Shown in pieces: positions 1 to 11,092 of a stretch of 64,000 nucleotides of DNA; within the stretch, counting starts at the first letter, position 1, and every line of letters starts with the position of its first letter. Origin of the DNA: Penicillium oxalicum (taxonomy: Eukaryota; Ascomycota; Eurotiomycetes; Eurotiales; Aspergillaceae). Made by a program: the position numbers and the translations under genes. The stretch is from positions 620,001 to 684,000 of the forward strand of contig NC_064651.1 in NCBI RefSeq assembly GCF_001723175.1, given 5' to 3'. The notes under the pieces are model-generated. The model had not been told where the DNA came from. It saw nothing but the letters and a program-made list of their open reading frames with translations, and made no database searches.

Positions 1-551
1 GCGGTCACTTTGGGCCCGATACCAGTCACTGTCGACATTTGCTGGATCCTGATGTCGAGTGACTTTCCCGATTCCCCGTCTATCTTTCCTCCTACTACAC
101 ATGCCATACGCATCTGTTTCTCGCTCGGACGCAGGAACAAGTTAATCACTAATTGAACCCCATTCTATGCAAACTATCCACCGGCAAGAGAGTTTCTAGG
201 ATAAATCCTAGTACAGCAGGGAACTCTGTCTGGATAGAGCTTTTTCTTCGACGCATAAGGGGTTTCTCTTCACTTTGATGACTTTTACACTTTGTCACTT
301 CCTGCTGGTATGTCATCGATCGGCATTGGAACTCATCGCTTTATCAAGCGTTGCGTACTTCGATCTACGGATTCTTAGTGTGACGCCTTTTGAAAGAAAT
401 TTTGTTTTTTTTTAAAAAAAAAAAAACAAATCATTGTCATGAAATTGTCATATCTCGCTTCTTTTTTTCTTCATATGCAGTGTGTTCCTTTCTCCTTTTC
501 TGTCTTTTTTGAAACCAATAAAAATAAGGGAAAAGGTCGGAGACTGGGATT
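1..551. other. Non-coding flank downstream of xdhA
   Basis: No convincing coding region is seen on either strand. The stretch is moderately AT-rich and has a T-run followed directly by an A-run (about 403-426), which could fold on itself. It lies 3' of the xdhA stop and probably holds that gene's 3' UTR plus intergenic DNA. Confidence 0.5.
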
Positions 552-1844
552 TTAAACGTCAATTCCGGCAATCAAGGTCTTGATACCCTTGCCTTGCTTC
601 ACATCCTTGAACGCACTCTCGGCCTCTTCAAACTTGACCGTCCCCGTAATCAACTTCTTCACATTCACGCGGCCGGTGGAGACCAGCTCCACGGCCAACT
701 TGTAATCACCACTGCCGTACCGGAAGCTTCCCCGCAAGGTCAACTCTTTGGAGCACGCCGCCATGATGGGGAACTGAATCTCACTGCGTCCCATACCACC
801 CTGCACGTAGGTGCCGCCGTTGCGGAGGACGTGAATACCCGTGTGCACGGAGGGTTCGGCCCCCGAGGCATCGATGGCGACGTCGGCGCCGACGCCCAGC
901 CCGTGCTCCTGACGCATGCGCTCCGCGTTCTCCGTCGCGGCCACCTTGCCCGGTACAAAGGTCAAGGGAGTCACGTACTCCTTGGCAAAGTCCAGGCGGG
1001 ACTGCTGGATGTCGACGACAACCACCTTGGTGGCGCCAAAGGCCTTGGCCACCGCGCAGCAGAGCAGACCGACGGGACCGGCGCCAAAGACAACCACCGA
1101 TTGACCGGGGCTCACGCGGGCCTGACGGACAATGTGCACGGCCACGCTGAGCGGCTCCATGAGCGCACCTTCTTGCAGAGACATGGACTCGGGGAGCTTG
1201 TAGCAAAAGTCCTCGGGAAGGACGTAGTATTTGGCCAAGGTGCCGTCAAAGGGCGGAGTCGCGGCGAATTCCATGTTCTCACAGAGGTTGTATTTGCCGC
1301 TCTTGCAGGGTGGGCAGCGACGGCAGCAGATACCGGGTTCCATGGCGACGCGGTCGCCGACTTTGAGCGAGGTGACGGCGGAGCCAACCTGGGTGATGAC
1401 ACCGGCGGATTCGTGGCCGAGGACCATGGGCTCTTTGACGACAAAGTTGCCGATAGAGCCGTGTTCCCAGTAGTGGACCTATAGGGAGAGCGAGAGAAAA
1501 AAGAGGACCAAAAGAGTCAGAAGGCTAGGAAGACACTATGGCGAGATGCGCGGTGGGTTGATAAACCTACATCACTGCCACAGATTCCGGTATATTTCAC
1601 GTTGATGAGAACATCATGGGGATTCTTCAGCTCCGGGACGGGACGATCCTCAAATTTGACCTTGTGAATGCCCTCGAGGACAAAGGACAGATTCTGCAGA
1701 AATCAATCGGGTTTCACTGTTAGCTTGACCACGGAACTCAGCGACCACATGGTCTCTTGGTGATGGTGGGGTAGAGAGCGGGGGGTGAAACGGGCAGCGC
1801 TGTTGTGCTGAGCTACTCACCTGAGAAGTCTGGGATGAAGTCAT
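552..1844 (-). CDS. xdhA: Xylitol dehydrogenase (D-xylulose reductase)
   Basis: The enzyme oxidises xylitol to D-xylulose with NAD+ in the cytosolic fungal pentose pathway. It belongs to the medium-chain zinc dehydrogenase family. Model on the minus strand: exon 1 1844-1821 (start MTSSQTSQ), exon 2 1693-1571, exon 3 1478-552. The introns are 127 and 92 nt with GT-AG ends and phase 0. The product is 357 aa, the usual family length. Visible residues are the catalytic-zinc ligands Cys46, His71-Glu72 and Glu157, the structural-zinc cysteines 101, 104, 107 and 115, the NAD loop GAGPVG at about 181-186, and the Asp at about 205 that favours NAD over NADP. An additional Cys at 100 sits just before the zinc loop. 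Sorbitol and L-arabinitol dehydrogenases are close paralogues, but the stretch GSFRYGSGDYKLA favours XdhA. The start gives an 8-aa first exon, as I recall for Aspergillus homologues. Confidence 0.93.
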
Positions 1845-3419
1845 AGTGGCGGATGGGGTGTGATAGGATGTGTGTGTGAGAGAGAGAGCGCGCGCGAGGG
1901 AGTGAGAGAGAGAGGAGAGAGAGAAAGGAAGAGGAGGGTAATCGGGGGGCAGTAGTTTGAGGATTTGTTAGGTGGTGATGAGGACAAGACAATGAGAACA
2001 AAAACAGAGACAGAATGAGACGTTGCGGAGCAGCTATGAGGGAGGATATAAGTACAGCGCACTCGCAAGGGGGGTTCATTCGAGAGCACATACAGTGGTC
2101 GATAATCTTTTTCCTACGATCCACTACAATTCAACTCGGTGTGTCTGTACAGCCGGCAAAAAAGATCATGAAATAAGCCGAGCTGGCAGCTCCCCGCAAT
2201 CTGCGAGAATTTTGACTGCGTTGAAGGATAATTGAAGGTTAATACTTCAACGTGACCGCATGGTGATGGAATGTTTTGTAATTACACCTTCTTGCCGCGG
2301 GGCAGCGGTTATTCAGGGGTCTATGACGGTAATACCATGTTCCCCTTTCCCTCTCCTCCTCGGATTCCAGGCGGGCCCGATTTCCACTCGGTGGATCGTC
2401 GTCCCCAATTTAACCGCCTGCCTTTACCCGATTTTGCCTCGAGCTTCGATCCACGTGATCCTTGCAGCGGCTACCGGATGAACCCCCTGACCACCTGACC
2501 GACCACCTGACCACCTGACCATTGGGTCGGGAAGAGAAGCTCGTCAGGACGGTCTGGCCGAGAGGCGGAGACTACTACTACTGTATGTACTGTCGTAGTA
2601 GTCAAGACTGTTCCTGGCATTACCTGGAAGAGTCTTCCTCCATCCACTTGATGCCTCAGTACGAGGCCGAGATGCTTGAGCGGGCAGAGTAGTATATATT
2701 CTCATCATCCTAAGTGCTTTTGATCATTTTTTACCCATTGGCCCCGCGGGATCTCGAAAAAGTACATGGATTTTCTGCGATTTATTATTTTTTTTCTCTC
2801 GTACTCCCTTTGGTGGGGCCAAAAAGCAATTAAGAAACTGATACGAGAAACTTGCCAATCGACAAATCTCAGGATGACCTGGTGCAGCATTCGAAGTGCT
2901 TATTCTGAGAGGCTCAGTTCTATCAGCGACCAGATCTATCTGGGAGCGGAATCAGTTCCAGAGTTGGTAGACCAGCTTGCAAAGGGTGTTTGTCAATTCA
3001 ATGGCAGCCGAGTACTTTTGAATCATGTCGGATGACGTTCCAGAAGCAATGGCCAGCAAATATAATTCACAACGGGGACCACTTGCAATGCTCGTAGGCG
3101 CCAGGCTGAATCCATGAAAGACCGCGCCTACTTATGTGAATTATGGGAGCGCCAAATAAAAGAGAATACCAACAGGATCCTTATCATATGAGTTGACTGC
3201 AGCTAACCAATTGATGTTTCTGATCTGTATACCAATTGTCCCGAATCAAGTCCCGGCCGAGAACCTGCTGGATCTGTTGCTTGACTCGGCCGGCCTCAGC
3301 GGCGGCTGCGCCAAGCCCGCGGCATCATTCATCTTCCGTTCCTCCAACTCCACTTCTACCTCCGTTCATCTACCCAATTTTGTTGATGGATCGAGCATTT
3401 TTGCTCTACACCACGCATC
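1845..3419. other. Divergent intergenic region, xdhA and D-lactate dehydrogenase
   Basis: No gene is supported here. It holds the upstream regions of both flanking genes. Just upstream of the xdhA start is a GA/GC-rich low-complexity tract (about 1871-1935). At 2489-2521 the unit CCACCTGA is repeated in tandem. At 2570-2603 a 9-bp inverted repeat, GACTACTAC/GTAGTAGTC, could form a hairpin. Possible regulator sites are listed separately. Confidence 0.6.
2409..2415 (-). promoter_or_regulatory. Candidate XlnR-type site upstream of xdhA
   Basis: The minus strand reads GGTTAAA, which matches the GGNTAAA consensus I recall for the xylanolytic activator XlnR. It lies about 565 bp upstream of the xdhA start, on a gene that XlnR/AraR control in Aspergillus. 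A single seven-base match can occur by chance. GCGGGG/CCCCGC strings near 2193 and 2298 also fit the CreA consensus SYGGRG. Confidence 0.3.
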
Positions 3420-5719
3420 ATGGTCCGCTTACACAGTTCTGCTCTTCGTGGAGCTCTGCGCTCTAGCGTCTTGCCATCGGCAGCTCGCCCCTCACACGCA
3501 CATTTGCCCTCCACCGCCGCGCAGCAGCAGCATCTGCGACTGTTCGCCGCTTCGGCGCGATGCCGCGCCAATGAGAAGCAGCAAGCTTCTTTCAAGAGCC
3601 AGCTCTATGAAAGCACTCAGCAGCGGCTGAAGCGTGAGCGCGAGGAGCAGGAGCGGTATGCGCAGTATCAGACTCAATCTTCGGGGAGTCGGTATGCGGC
3701 GATGATGTTTGGTATGGGATGCAATCCGTCTTTCTCTCTCCTTCTTCTTCTTCTTCTTCTTCTTCTTCTTCTTCCGTTGTTATCCGGGACTCTGAAGATT
3801 TTCGAGAATCTCTCATTGTTCATGTTCATATGAATAACTGCGCATCTTTGCTGATTCTTTTCATTGGTGATAGCGATCATCTTCTTCTCCACCGGAGCTT
3901 ACTACCTTGGATCTCTCAAGCCCGCCGCCCTTCCTACCTCCTCCACCACCTCCCTCGCAGACCTCGAACCCCCCCGGCACAATGTCTCGGAATCCAACCT
4001 GCAGGCCGCCTGGTCTGATTTTGTCGAAATTCTCGGCAAAGAGAACGTCTCCACAACACCTGACGATCTCGAAACTCACGCCGGCTCGGACTGGTCCTCA
4101 TATACCCGGAAGCAAAATGAGAAGCCTTTCCTCGTTCTCTACCCTTCCACGACCGAGGAGGTTTCGCGCATCATGAAGGTCTGCCATCAACGGGTGATTC
4201 CCGTGACACCGTATTCAGGCGGAACGAGCCTGGAGGGCCACTTTGCGTCGACGCGCGGTGGGGTGTGTATCGATTTTAGCCGCATGAATCGGATTTTGGA
4301 CCTGCATAAGCGCGATCTGGATGTGGTGGTGCAGCCCGCTGTGAACTGGGAAGATCTGAATGAGCAATTAGCCCAGGATGGCTTGTTTTTCCCGCCCGAT
4401 CCCGGTCCCGGGGCCATGATCGGTGGAATGGTGGGCACCGGGTGCTCGGGGACGAACGCATATCGCTACGGAACCATGCGAGAGTGGGTTCTGTCACTGA
4501 CGGTCGTGTTGGCCGATGGGACGGTGATCAAGACTCGTCAACGTCCGCGCAAGTCGAGTGCAGGATACGACTTGACCAAGCTCTTTATTGGCAGCGAAGG
4601 AACTCTCGGTCTGGTCACCGAGGCGACCTTGAAATTGACCGTCAAGCCGGCGAGTCAGAACGTGGCGGTTGCCAGTTTTCCGAGCATCCAGGATGCAGCC
4701 CAATGCGTGACCCATGTGGTCGAGGCGGGAATCCCCGTCGCCGGGGTTGAAATTCTCGACGACGTACAGATGAAATGCATCAATGAGAGTGGATCGACCA
4801 CGCGTGCCTGGAAGGAGGCGCCGACGTTGTTCTTCCGTTTCGCGGGGACTCCGACCGCAGTCAAGGAGCAGATTTCTATGGTGCAGAAGATCGCCTCCAA
4901 GACGTCGAGCAAATCCTTTGAGTTTGCCCGTGGGGAGAGCGAAATGGCCGAGCTCTGGAGTGCTCGCAAGGCGGCGCTGTGGAGTGTGATGGCGATGCGT
5001 CGACACCCCGATGATCACGTCTGGACGACGGATGTCGCGGTCCCGATGAGCAAGTTGCCGGATATTATCGATGCCACCAAGGCTGATATGACGCGAAGTG
5101 GTCTCTTGGCTGGTATTTGTGGACATGTGGGTGATGGAAACTTCCACGGTATGTTGGCATGTTCTTTCCCTCTTTTCTCTCACTTTTTCCTTTGAGAAAC
5201 TCTCTCGCCTGAGGGAGGACCCTGTAGGGAACCCTCGTGTGGTTGTCTTTCCCACAGAATCAAGAGAAAGCAAGATTTCTTGAAATATAGCGCTGACCGT
5301 GGGCCCTGACTCTTGCCCTCTATGTAGCGATTATTCTCTTCAATGAAAAGGAAAAGGAGATTGCCGAAGGTGTTGTCCATCGGATGGTCAAGCGTGCCGT
5401 GGAGCTGGAAGGGACCGTGACGGGCGAGCACGGCGTTGGGCTGGTCAAGCGTGACTATTTGAACCACGAGTTGGGCGAAACGACCGTGGACACAATGAGA
5501 CGGGTGAGTGTATACAGGAGAGAGACTATATGGAAGAATCGCCTTGGTTCTCGGCCTTGTTTTCCCCCGCCCTATTTTTTGTTTATTTTGAGAGAATGCT
5601 AATCGGTCTACTTCTTGCCGTGATAGTTGAAAATGGCTTTTGATCCACTACGACTGCTCAATTGCGACAAGGTCATTCGCACGGAGCAGCCTGCACCAGG
5701 TGAGGTCAAGGACTGGTAG
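3420..5719 (+). CDS. Mitochondrial D-lactate dehydrogenase (cytochrome), DLD1 type
   Basis: An FAD enzyme that oxidises D-lactate to pyruvate and passes electrons to cytochrome c, probably tethered to the inner mitochondrial membrane. Exons are 3420-3711, 3874-5148, 5328-5503 and 5627-5719, with GT-AG introns of 162, 179 and 123 nt. The product is 611 aa. The N-terminus is Arg/Ser/Ala-rich without acidic residues (targeting peptide). A charged stretch follows, then a single hydrophobic segment at about 97-110 formed across intron 1 (FAIIFFSTGAYYLG). The FAD-binding PCMH domain includes PGPGAMIGGMVGTGCSG (about 273-289). The C-terminal FAD-oxidase domain has HVGDGNFH (about 514-521), completed across intron 2, and GEHGVG. 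Intron 1 contains a (CTT)n microsatellite. Glycolate oxidase subunit D-like proteins share the fold, but the targeting peptide and membrane anchor favour DLD1. Confidence 0.9.
3740..3775. repeat. (CTT)n microsatellite in intron 1
   Basis: About eleven CTT units lie inside the first intron of the D-lactate dehydrogenase gene, 5' of the acceptor. They add a long pyrimidine tract to the intron and are likely to vary in length between strains. Confidence 0.85.
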
Positions 5720-5880
5720 AATTGATTTTTTTTCTTTCTCTTTACGCAAAAGTTGGGAGGCCGGGGAAAGAGAGCAAGGAAACTTTGTACAAGACAGAAA
5801 AGACATTTAGTTTCCAGAGTCTAGTAGTCCGCACCTTGAATGGATGTGGGATCTAAACGTGGACGGATTGGAAATTCCGT

Positions 5881-8835
5881 CTATTCTTCATCGGATCCTG
5901 AATGGTGTCGGCGCTGCTGGTGGTGATGATGAGAACGGTGCTCGCCATATTCATCCTCGCCTCCGCCATAGCCACCACCATAGCCTTCTTCTTGGCGGGA
6001 CTGGTAGCTTGGTCGTTCGTACTCATCGTATCCTCCACGTGCCGGGGGTGCGCCATATCCAGACGAGTACTCACTGTGTTGTTGATGTCAAATTAATACC
6101 CATCTGGACCAACATGAGGGTGTCTCGAAAATGATATGTGGAAGATGACAAAAAAAAAGGGGGGCGTGGGGGGCGTCCTTGGTTTCGTGTATCATTCAAT
6201 TTGTACTCACCTCTCATCTCGTCCGTCGTTGTAGCTCGTTCGTTGAACGGTCTCGTACGTAGACTGGGGCGCACCGTGGTCGTACCGAGTCTCGGTGCGC
6301 TGGTACTCACTTTCTCCAGACCCGTAGGTTTGGCGACTTTCCTGTCGATAGTATCCGCTATTGTCCTCATGGGACTCGCGGTACTCCTCTCGTCGGTAGC
6401 TCTGCGTGTAAGATGGCTCGGAAGAGTACTCATTGCGGTATTCTTCCTGGGCATACTCATTGCGGGCAGGACGTTGCTCGCCGTAAGCATCGGAGTGATC
6501 GTACTCGGTGCGATGGTGCTCGCTGTATTGGGATTGAGATGGGCGTTCACCATACGTGTGGGAGCTGGTATACTCGTTTTGGCTGTATTCGTTACGGCCG
6601 TAGCTGTCCTGGCGAGAGGGACGCTCCTCGTACGAACACTCATGCTGCGAGACGTACTCTGGCCGGTTCTCAGATCCAGATAACTGATCACCTTCCAGAG
6701 CCATGGAGCCCATCTTGCCAATGAGGCCACCAACCAGGCCACCAAGGGCGCCGCCTCCAAGTGCCTGCGCGGCAAGCTTACCAAGTCCATTGTCGCCGGA
6801 CTGTTGGTGGCTCTCTGAGCTGCCCGAGTCACCCTGTCCATATCCACCACCACCCCCGGACGAGCCGTGTCGCTTGGGTAGTGCAAGGGGCTTGCCGCAG
6901 CCGTGACCGCAGTCCTCAACACCTTCCTTGTGGTTGCGGCCCTCGCGAACACCGGCCCGACTGAGTTGGTCTCGGAGCTCGTCACGCTCGTGGTCGTCCT
7001 TGTCACTCCACCAGCGCTCCACAGTCGAGAACATGATCTGACGAATATCGGCCGCACCGTCATCGCCGTAGCGGCGAAGGGCTGGGTGGTGAAAGACTCC
7101 AGAAATGATCCGGTTGAGAGTTCGGTCGACATCCACGTCCTCATCGTCCCAGCACTGCATTAGCTGTGGCACAGTCCACTTGACCACTTCCGAGGCGACC
7201 CGACCGGCCGGCTCGTTGAGGATATTGGAGAAATGGTCCTTGGAGAGCATCGAGTGCGTGGGGTTGGAGGAATCGTCGTCATTGAAAACGATGTGCTGCT
7301 GATCCCGACTGGACTGGATGACTTCCGAGGAGCCGGTTTCGAGCTCCGCCTTAGCCTGCTTGATGATGGGCAGAATGTAAGGCGCGATGACCGAGAAGAC
7401 GAAGACAGTGATCTCGTTCTGAATCTGCTCAATCAGTTCGGGCAGTACAGGAATCTTCTCGATCGCCTCGTTGATTCCCTTGAGCAATTCGTCATGCCAC
7501 TGGAGAACGGGGTAGATCTGCTTTTGCACATTGTCCACGTACTCCACCCACTCTTCAGGGTCGCGAGGGCTAAAGTCACGGCCATCTTCACGAGCCTGGT
7601 TGGACTTGGCCTTGAAGTCGTCCATCTGGCTGGACTGATCCCCGCTGCCGATGAGACCGCTGGGAATTTTGCTGAGCAACTCCTGCAGCACGCTTTGGGC
7701 CTCGCCTTGGTTCTGAGACTCGGAGATCACACCCTCAAGGTCCTGAAGCTCGGACTGCTTGGTCTTGTCCGAGAACTCACCCAGGACCGAATGGAAAAAG
7801 TCGACGCCACCAAAGGTGCCCGTCACAATGGGATAGACCTCTTCACGAGCACCGTCAATCTGCAGCCTGGTGTTGCGACCCACATGAGGAAAGACCCCTC
7901 TCTCACCGAGCTCGATCAAGCTCAATTCGGTGTAGTTGGAGTGAGCGGCGTAATCTTCCAGGCAGTGCAAGCCGGTACCGAGCAGGCGAAGGGCCTCGTG
8001 CAAATCTTCTTTGTTGCCGGACCGAGCGTAGCGACGGCCCCGTTCGATAGAACCACCCAAAGTGCGGCGGATCAGAGCGGCAGAGGTATCAATTCCGAGG
8101 TCTTCGGAGGCAATGTAGTTCTTGAGGCCTGTAGAATGATAAATGGAGAGGCACAGTCAGTGGAGGGTTCAGAGACACGGTCAGGCATCGGGCCTGGTGA
8201 TAAGAAATGGCACACACCAGTTCGGGTGTCGATCGACAGCTCCCGCTCTTCATCTACCGGTCCTCGCAGACGGCGGTCGTAGTTGCGGGCGTCATCGCCT
8301 TCGGCGTAGCCGAGAGGGTTGTCAATGTGTTCGGTGGGTTGGTAACATCCAAGACGCTCCGTGGTGACTTCGAACTCGGCAGTACCGTAGCTAGATACCT
8401 GTCAATTCAAGAACTTCAAGAACGAAACAGTTGCGTGGTCATAAAAGAAATCGTCTCTCTTCTTATGGGCCTTCCATCGAGTGACCATCATCGAAGCACG
8501 TACCCAAACGTCATGAATCCCAAGACCCAGATGAGAACACGAATAGCCTCGGCACTGACGTGCTTGACTGTCCCTACGTCCACGGCTTGACTGTAATCAC
8601 GGAGCCAGTTGCCAAAGTAGACACGTTTGACATCGAGCTTGCTGAATTTGCGGCCTCCGGCGATGCGAGCGAGGAAGAGAGACAGCAAGGCATCTTCAAT
8701 GTCACCGTGACGCCAGTTCTGGCCGGAGATTTTGGAAAGAGAGGCGATGTTGCCAGCACCAAAAGCATGCGCCTGGCCCGAGATGGTCAGGAGAATCAGC
8801 AGGGAAAGACCCAAGCTCTGGAAGGACAGGGCCAT
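5881..8835 (-). CDS. hetC: HET-C heterokaryon incompatibility protein homologue
   Basis: This is the Het-C family of secreted or membrane-associated glycine-rich proteins. In Neurospora, allelic differences at het-c trigger incompatibility after hyphal fusion. Exons on the minus strand are 8835-8504, 8390-8218, 8128-6211 and 6073-5881. The introns are 113, 89 and 137 nt, and all phases agree, giving 871 aa. Residues 1-24 form a signal peptide ending in QAHA. It is followed by the family block FGAGNIASLSKISGQNWRHG and by FGNWLRDYSQAVD. A Gly-rich patch and a glycine-zipper-like helix (ALGGGALGGLVGGLIGKMG) precede a long Tyr/Glu/Ser/Arg-rich tail. The last exon adds a Gly/Tyr stretch and a His-rich end. 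Without intron 3 the frame would stop at 6207, but GTGAGT at that point and the coherent continuation support the extra exon. The start at 8835 puts the signal peptide at the N-terminus. The gene converges on the D-lactate dehydrogenase gene, with 161 bp between stops. Confidence 0.9.
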
Positions 8836-11092
8836 GGTCGACGTGGGGCAGACAACGGAGAGGCTAAAGGGTGTGTCGTGCAAGATCACGATCGATATGT
8901 CACTTGACGAAGAACGATACTAAGTATGTCGTAAAGACACGCAGAGAAAAGGAGGGGAGGAAGAAAGCATGCGAGACGCAGAAAGTGGCCAGATGACGAG
9001 TCTTGTTTCAGGTGATGAAATTCTATTTATTTTCGGTCTATGTCACTGCCCCGCCGCCGATCACGACTGTTGTTCCAGAATGTTTGACTTATTTTTTGAC
9101 CTTTTGGGCGATGGTGGGGTTGGAGTACGCGGGCCTCTCGTTCCGACGCGCGAGTCTTGGCACCTCTTGGCAGCGCCTTTGCCAGTCTCGTGTGAGGTAC
9201 ATGCCTCAATGATGCAGGAAAGTCTGAAGGTCTGTTGCAGATAGTGGTTAGTAGTTCCTGCTACTGGCTCTTATGCCTGCTGTCGGGTGGTCTCGGTGAT
9301 ATGGGCAATGCCTCTGGACAAGTGTCGGGTTGCACAAGCAATCTTCACCATGACCGACTCTGCCAACTCGTTGAATTTGAAATGCAATAGCTCATCAAAT
9401 CGCCTTTCGGCCCCATTTTGCAGACTGGAGAAACATGAATATGCTGGACCAGGGATTATTCCCTCGGATCGTTCCATGGGGTTGGTACTGTACGTATATT
9501 TAAGGATGTATTGCAAGAGAGGTGGATGAAAAGGTTGGACACGTTCACATGATTGTATTGCGATCGATTTGTGCCTTGTTGCCTTGTTGCCTAGATGCCT
9601 GTGAAAATCAATGCCTCATAATTCAGGCTGACAACCTAGCAATTGTCACGGGACGCTAAGAGGCTTTCTGACCATGCGACCGCGACACGATAGGAGCCTG
9701 TCCATGTGCCAGGGGTCTTTGACCGGCCGACAGATATGTCCGTCGTGCCAGGTTGAAGCCGGACAAATGGTCTCGGCCAGAGGGAGAACAGCACTACCCA
9801 ACGATGACCTAATTGGCAGCAATTCACACCCTTCACTGTCACTCTGTCATTCTGCCATTCGCGCAACCCCCGGGAGACTACGATCCTTATCTTGCTGCAT
9901 GTTGTGCTTCAATCAGGATCTGGTCCCTCTGTGTCCACTCGGTCGGTTCCATTGAAAGGAAACTAAATCCGTTCCCGGTTTAGTGCTGTCCGTGTTGTTG
10001 AGCACCGCCTGTTAGCGCTACAGGTGGTGTTCAACTGTTCACTCTGTACGAACGACGGCGGACGGACTAGGGAGGTGGGACTCGAAGCCGACGGAGTCTC
10101 CCGAGTACCGACGGGGGGTACCTGACTGGCACGAGAAGCGTCGTCGAGAGTACCGACCAGTACTAGTGCCATCGACTGGGCCAATGAGACCACCGAGTCT
10201 TGACAAGTTCACCTGGGGGAGTCACCGTAGTAACTCTCAAGTCGTCCAGTCGTCCAGTCGTCCTCCGAGGCGTCCAGTCGTGCCCCGAGCGCATCCGCAA
10301 GCGTCCAGCCTCAACTGCGCCCTCGCGATCTCCGCGCTCACCGCTCCGCGTTAGTCTCTGCCCGGTCTTCTGGATTCACGGTCCGGAACTTGGACGCGCA
10401 GTCGCTGACATGGGACTACTTCTACTACTGTAATCACCTCGTACTCGTAGGAGTGACCCCCAGTAAGAGGAATTTTCCCCCCTTCTCTTCTCCACGAACG
10501 AGGCATTGTTCGACCCTTTCCCTCCTCAACTCTCACTGCCTCGCTCTCATCTCTCCCGCTGGGTGATATCAAGGTGGTGTTTCTCTCTCCTGGGTTTGGT
10601 GAGAGAACTCCTGATCTCACGAGATCCTCCCCACTCTCTCACTTGCACACACTCTCTCCCTCTCTCTCCCTCTCTCTCTTCCTTCCTCCCTCTTACCTCT
10701 CTTTCCCCCCTTGCAGCTGATCACCCACGTGGGAATCACACTCATCTCCCGACGACGATCCGCCTGGCGTGGGTGCTTATCGTACATCGGTAATGCAGCT
10801 GTGCGTCAAGCCACACCCCTCGTCTTCGTGATCGCTCACATCTCCTATTGTGAACCCAGCCCCTCTTCCTCCTGAATCGTGAACGCCCCTCCTACACGCT
10901 GTCGTCCTCTCTGCGGGATCCCCGCTTCTGTCACTCGGTTCTCAGGTCCACCCCAGAAGGGGAGAAAAAAAAGACTTCCTCCCCCAAGTTCTCTGAGACG
11001 GAAAAAAAATCAACCATCATGCGCAGTGTGTCCCGCATTTGAAAAGCAGACCCGTTCAGAGAAAGAGTGTGGAAGGTGGGTGAGCAGTCGCC
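8836..11092. other. Long intergenic region with CT-rich leader
   Basis: No gene is recognised in these 2.3 kb. It contains the het-C upstream region on the left and the leader of the next gene on the right. The unit CGTCCAGT is repeated at 10243-10258 and again at 10271-10278. A CT-rich tract at about 10615-10710 is typical of fungal promoters near the transcription start. A short upstream ORF is listed separately. Confidence 0.5.
11019..11042 (+). promoter_or_regulatory. Upstream ORF, 7 codons, before the Ser-rich protein gene
   Basis: ATG at 11019 opens a seven-codon frame (MRSVSRI) that stops at 11040-11042, 50 nt before the main start. It lies in the probable 5' leader, so ribosomes scanning from the cap would meet it first. 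Regulation by it is inferred, not shown. Confidence 0.4.

Noticed and set aside
594..1484. 296-codon plus-strand frame opposite xdhA
   Set aside because: An antisense shadow of a GC-rich exon, with no family resemblance; the minus strand is certain.
6138..6683. Hydrophobic 181-codon plus-strand frame
   Set aside because: Antisense to the repetitive tail of het-C. The Val/Leu richness comes from reversed Tyr/Glu/Ser codons.
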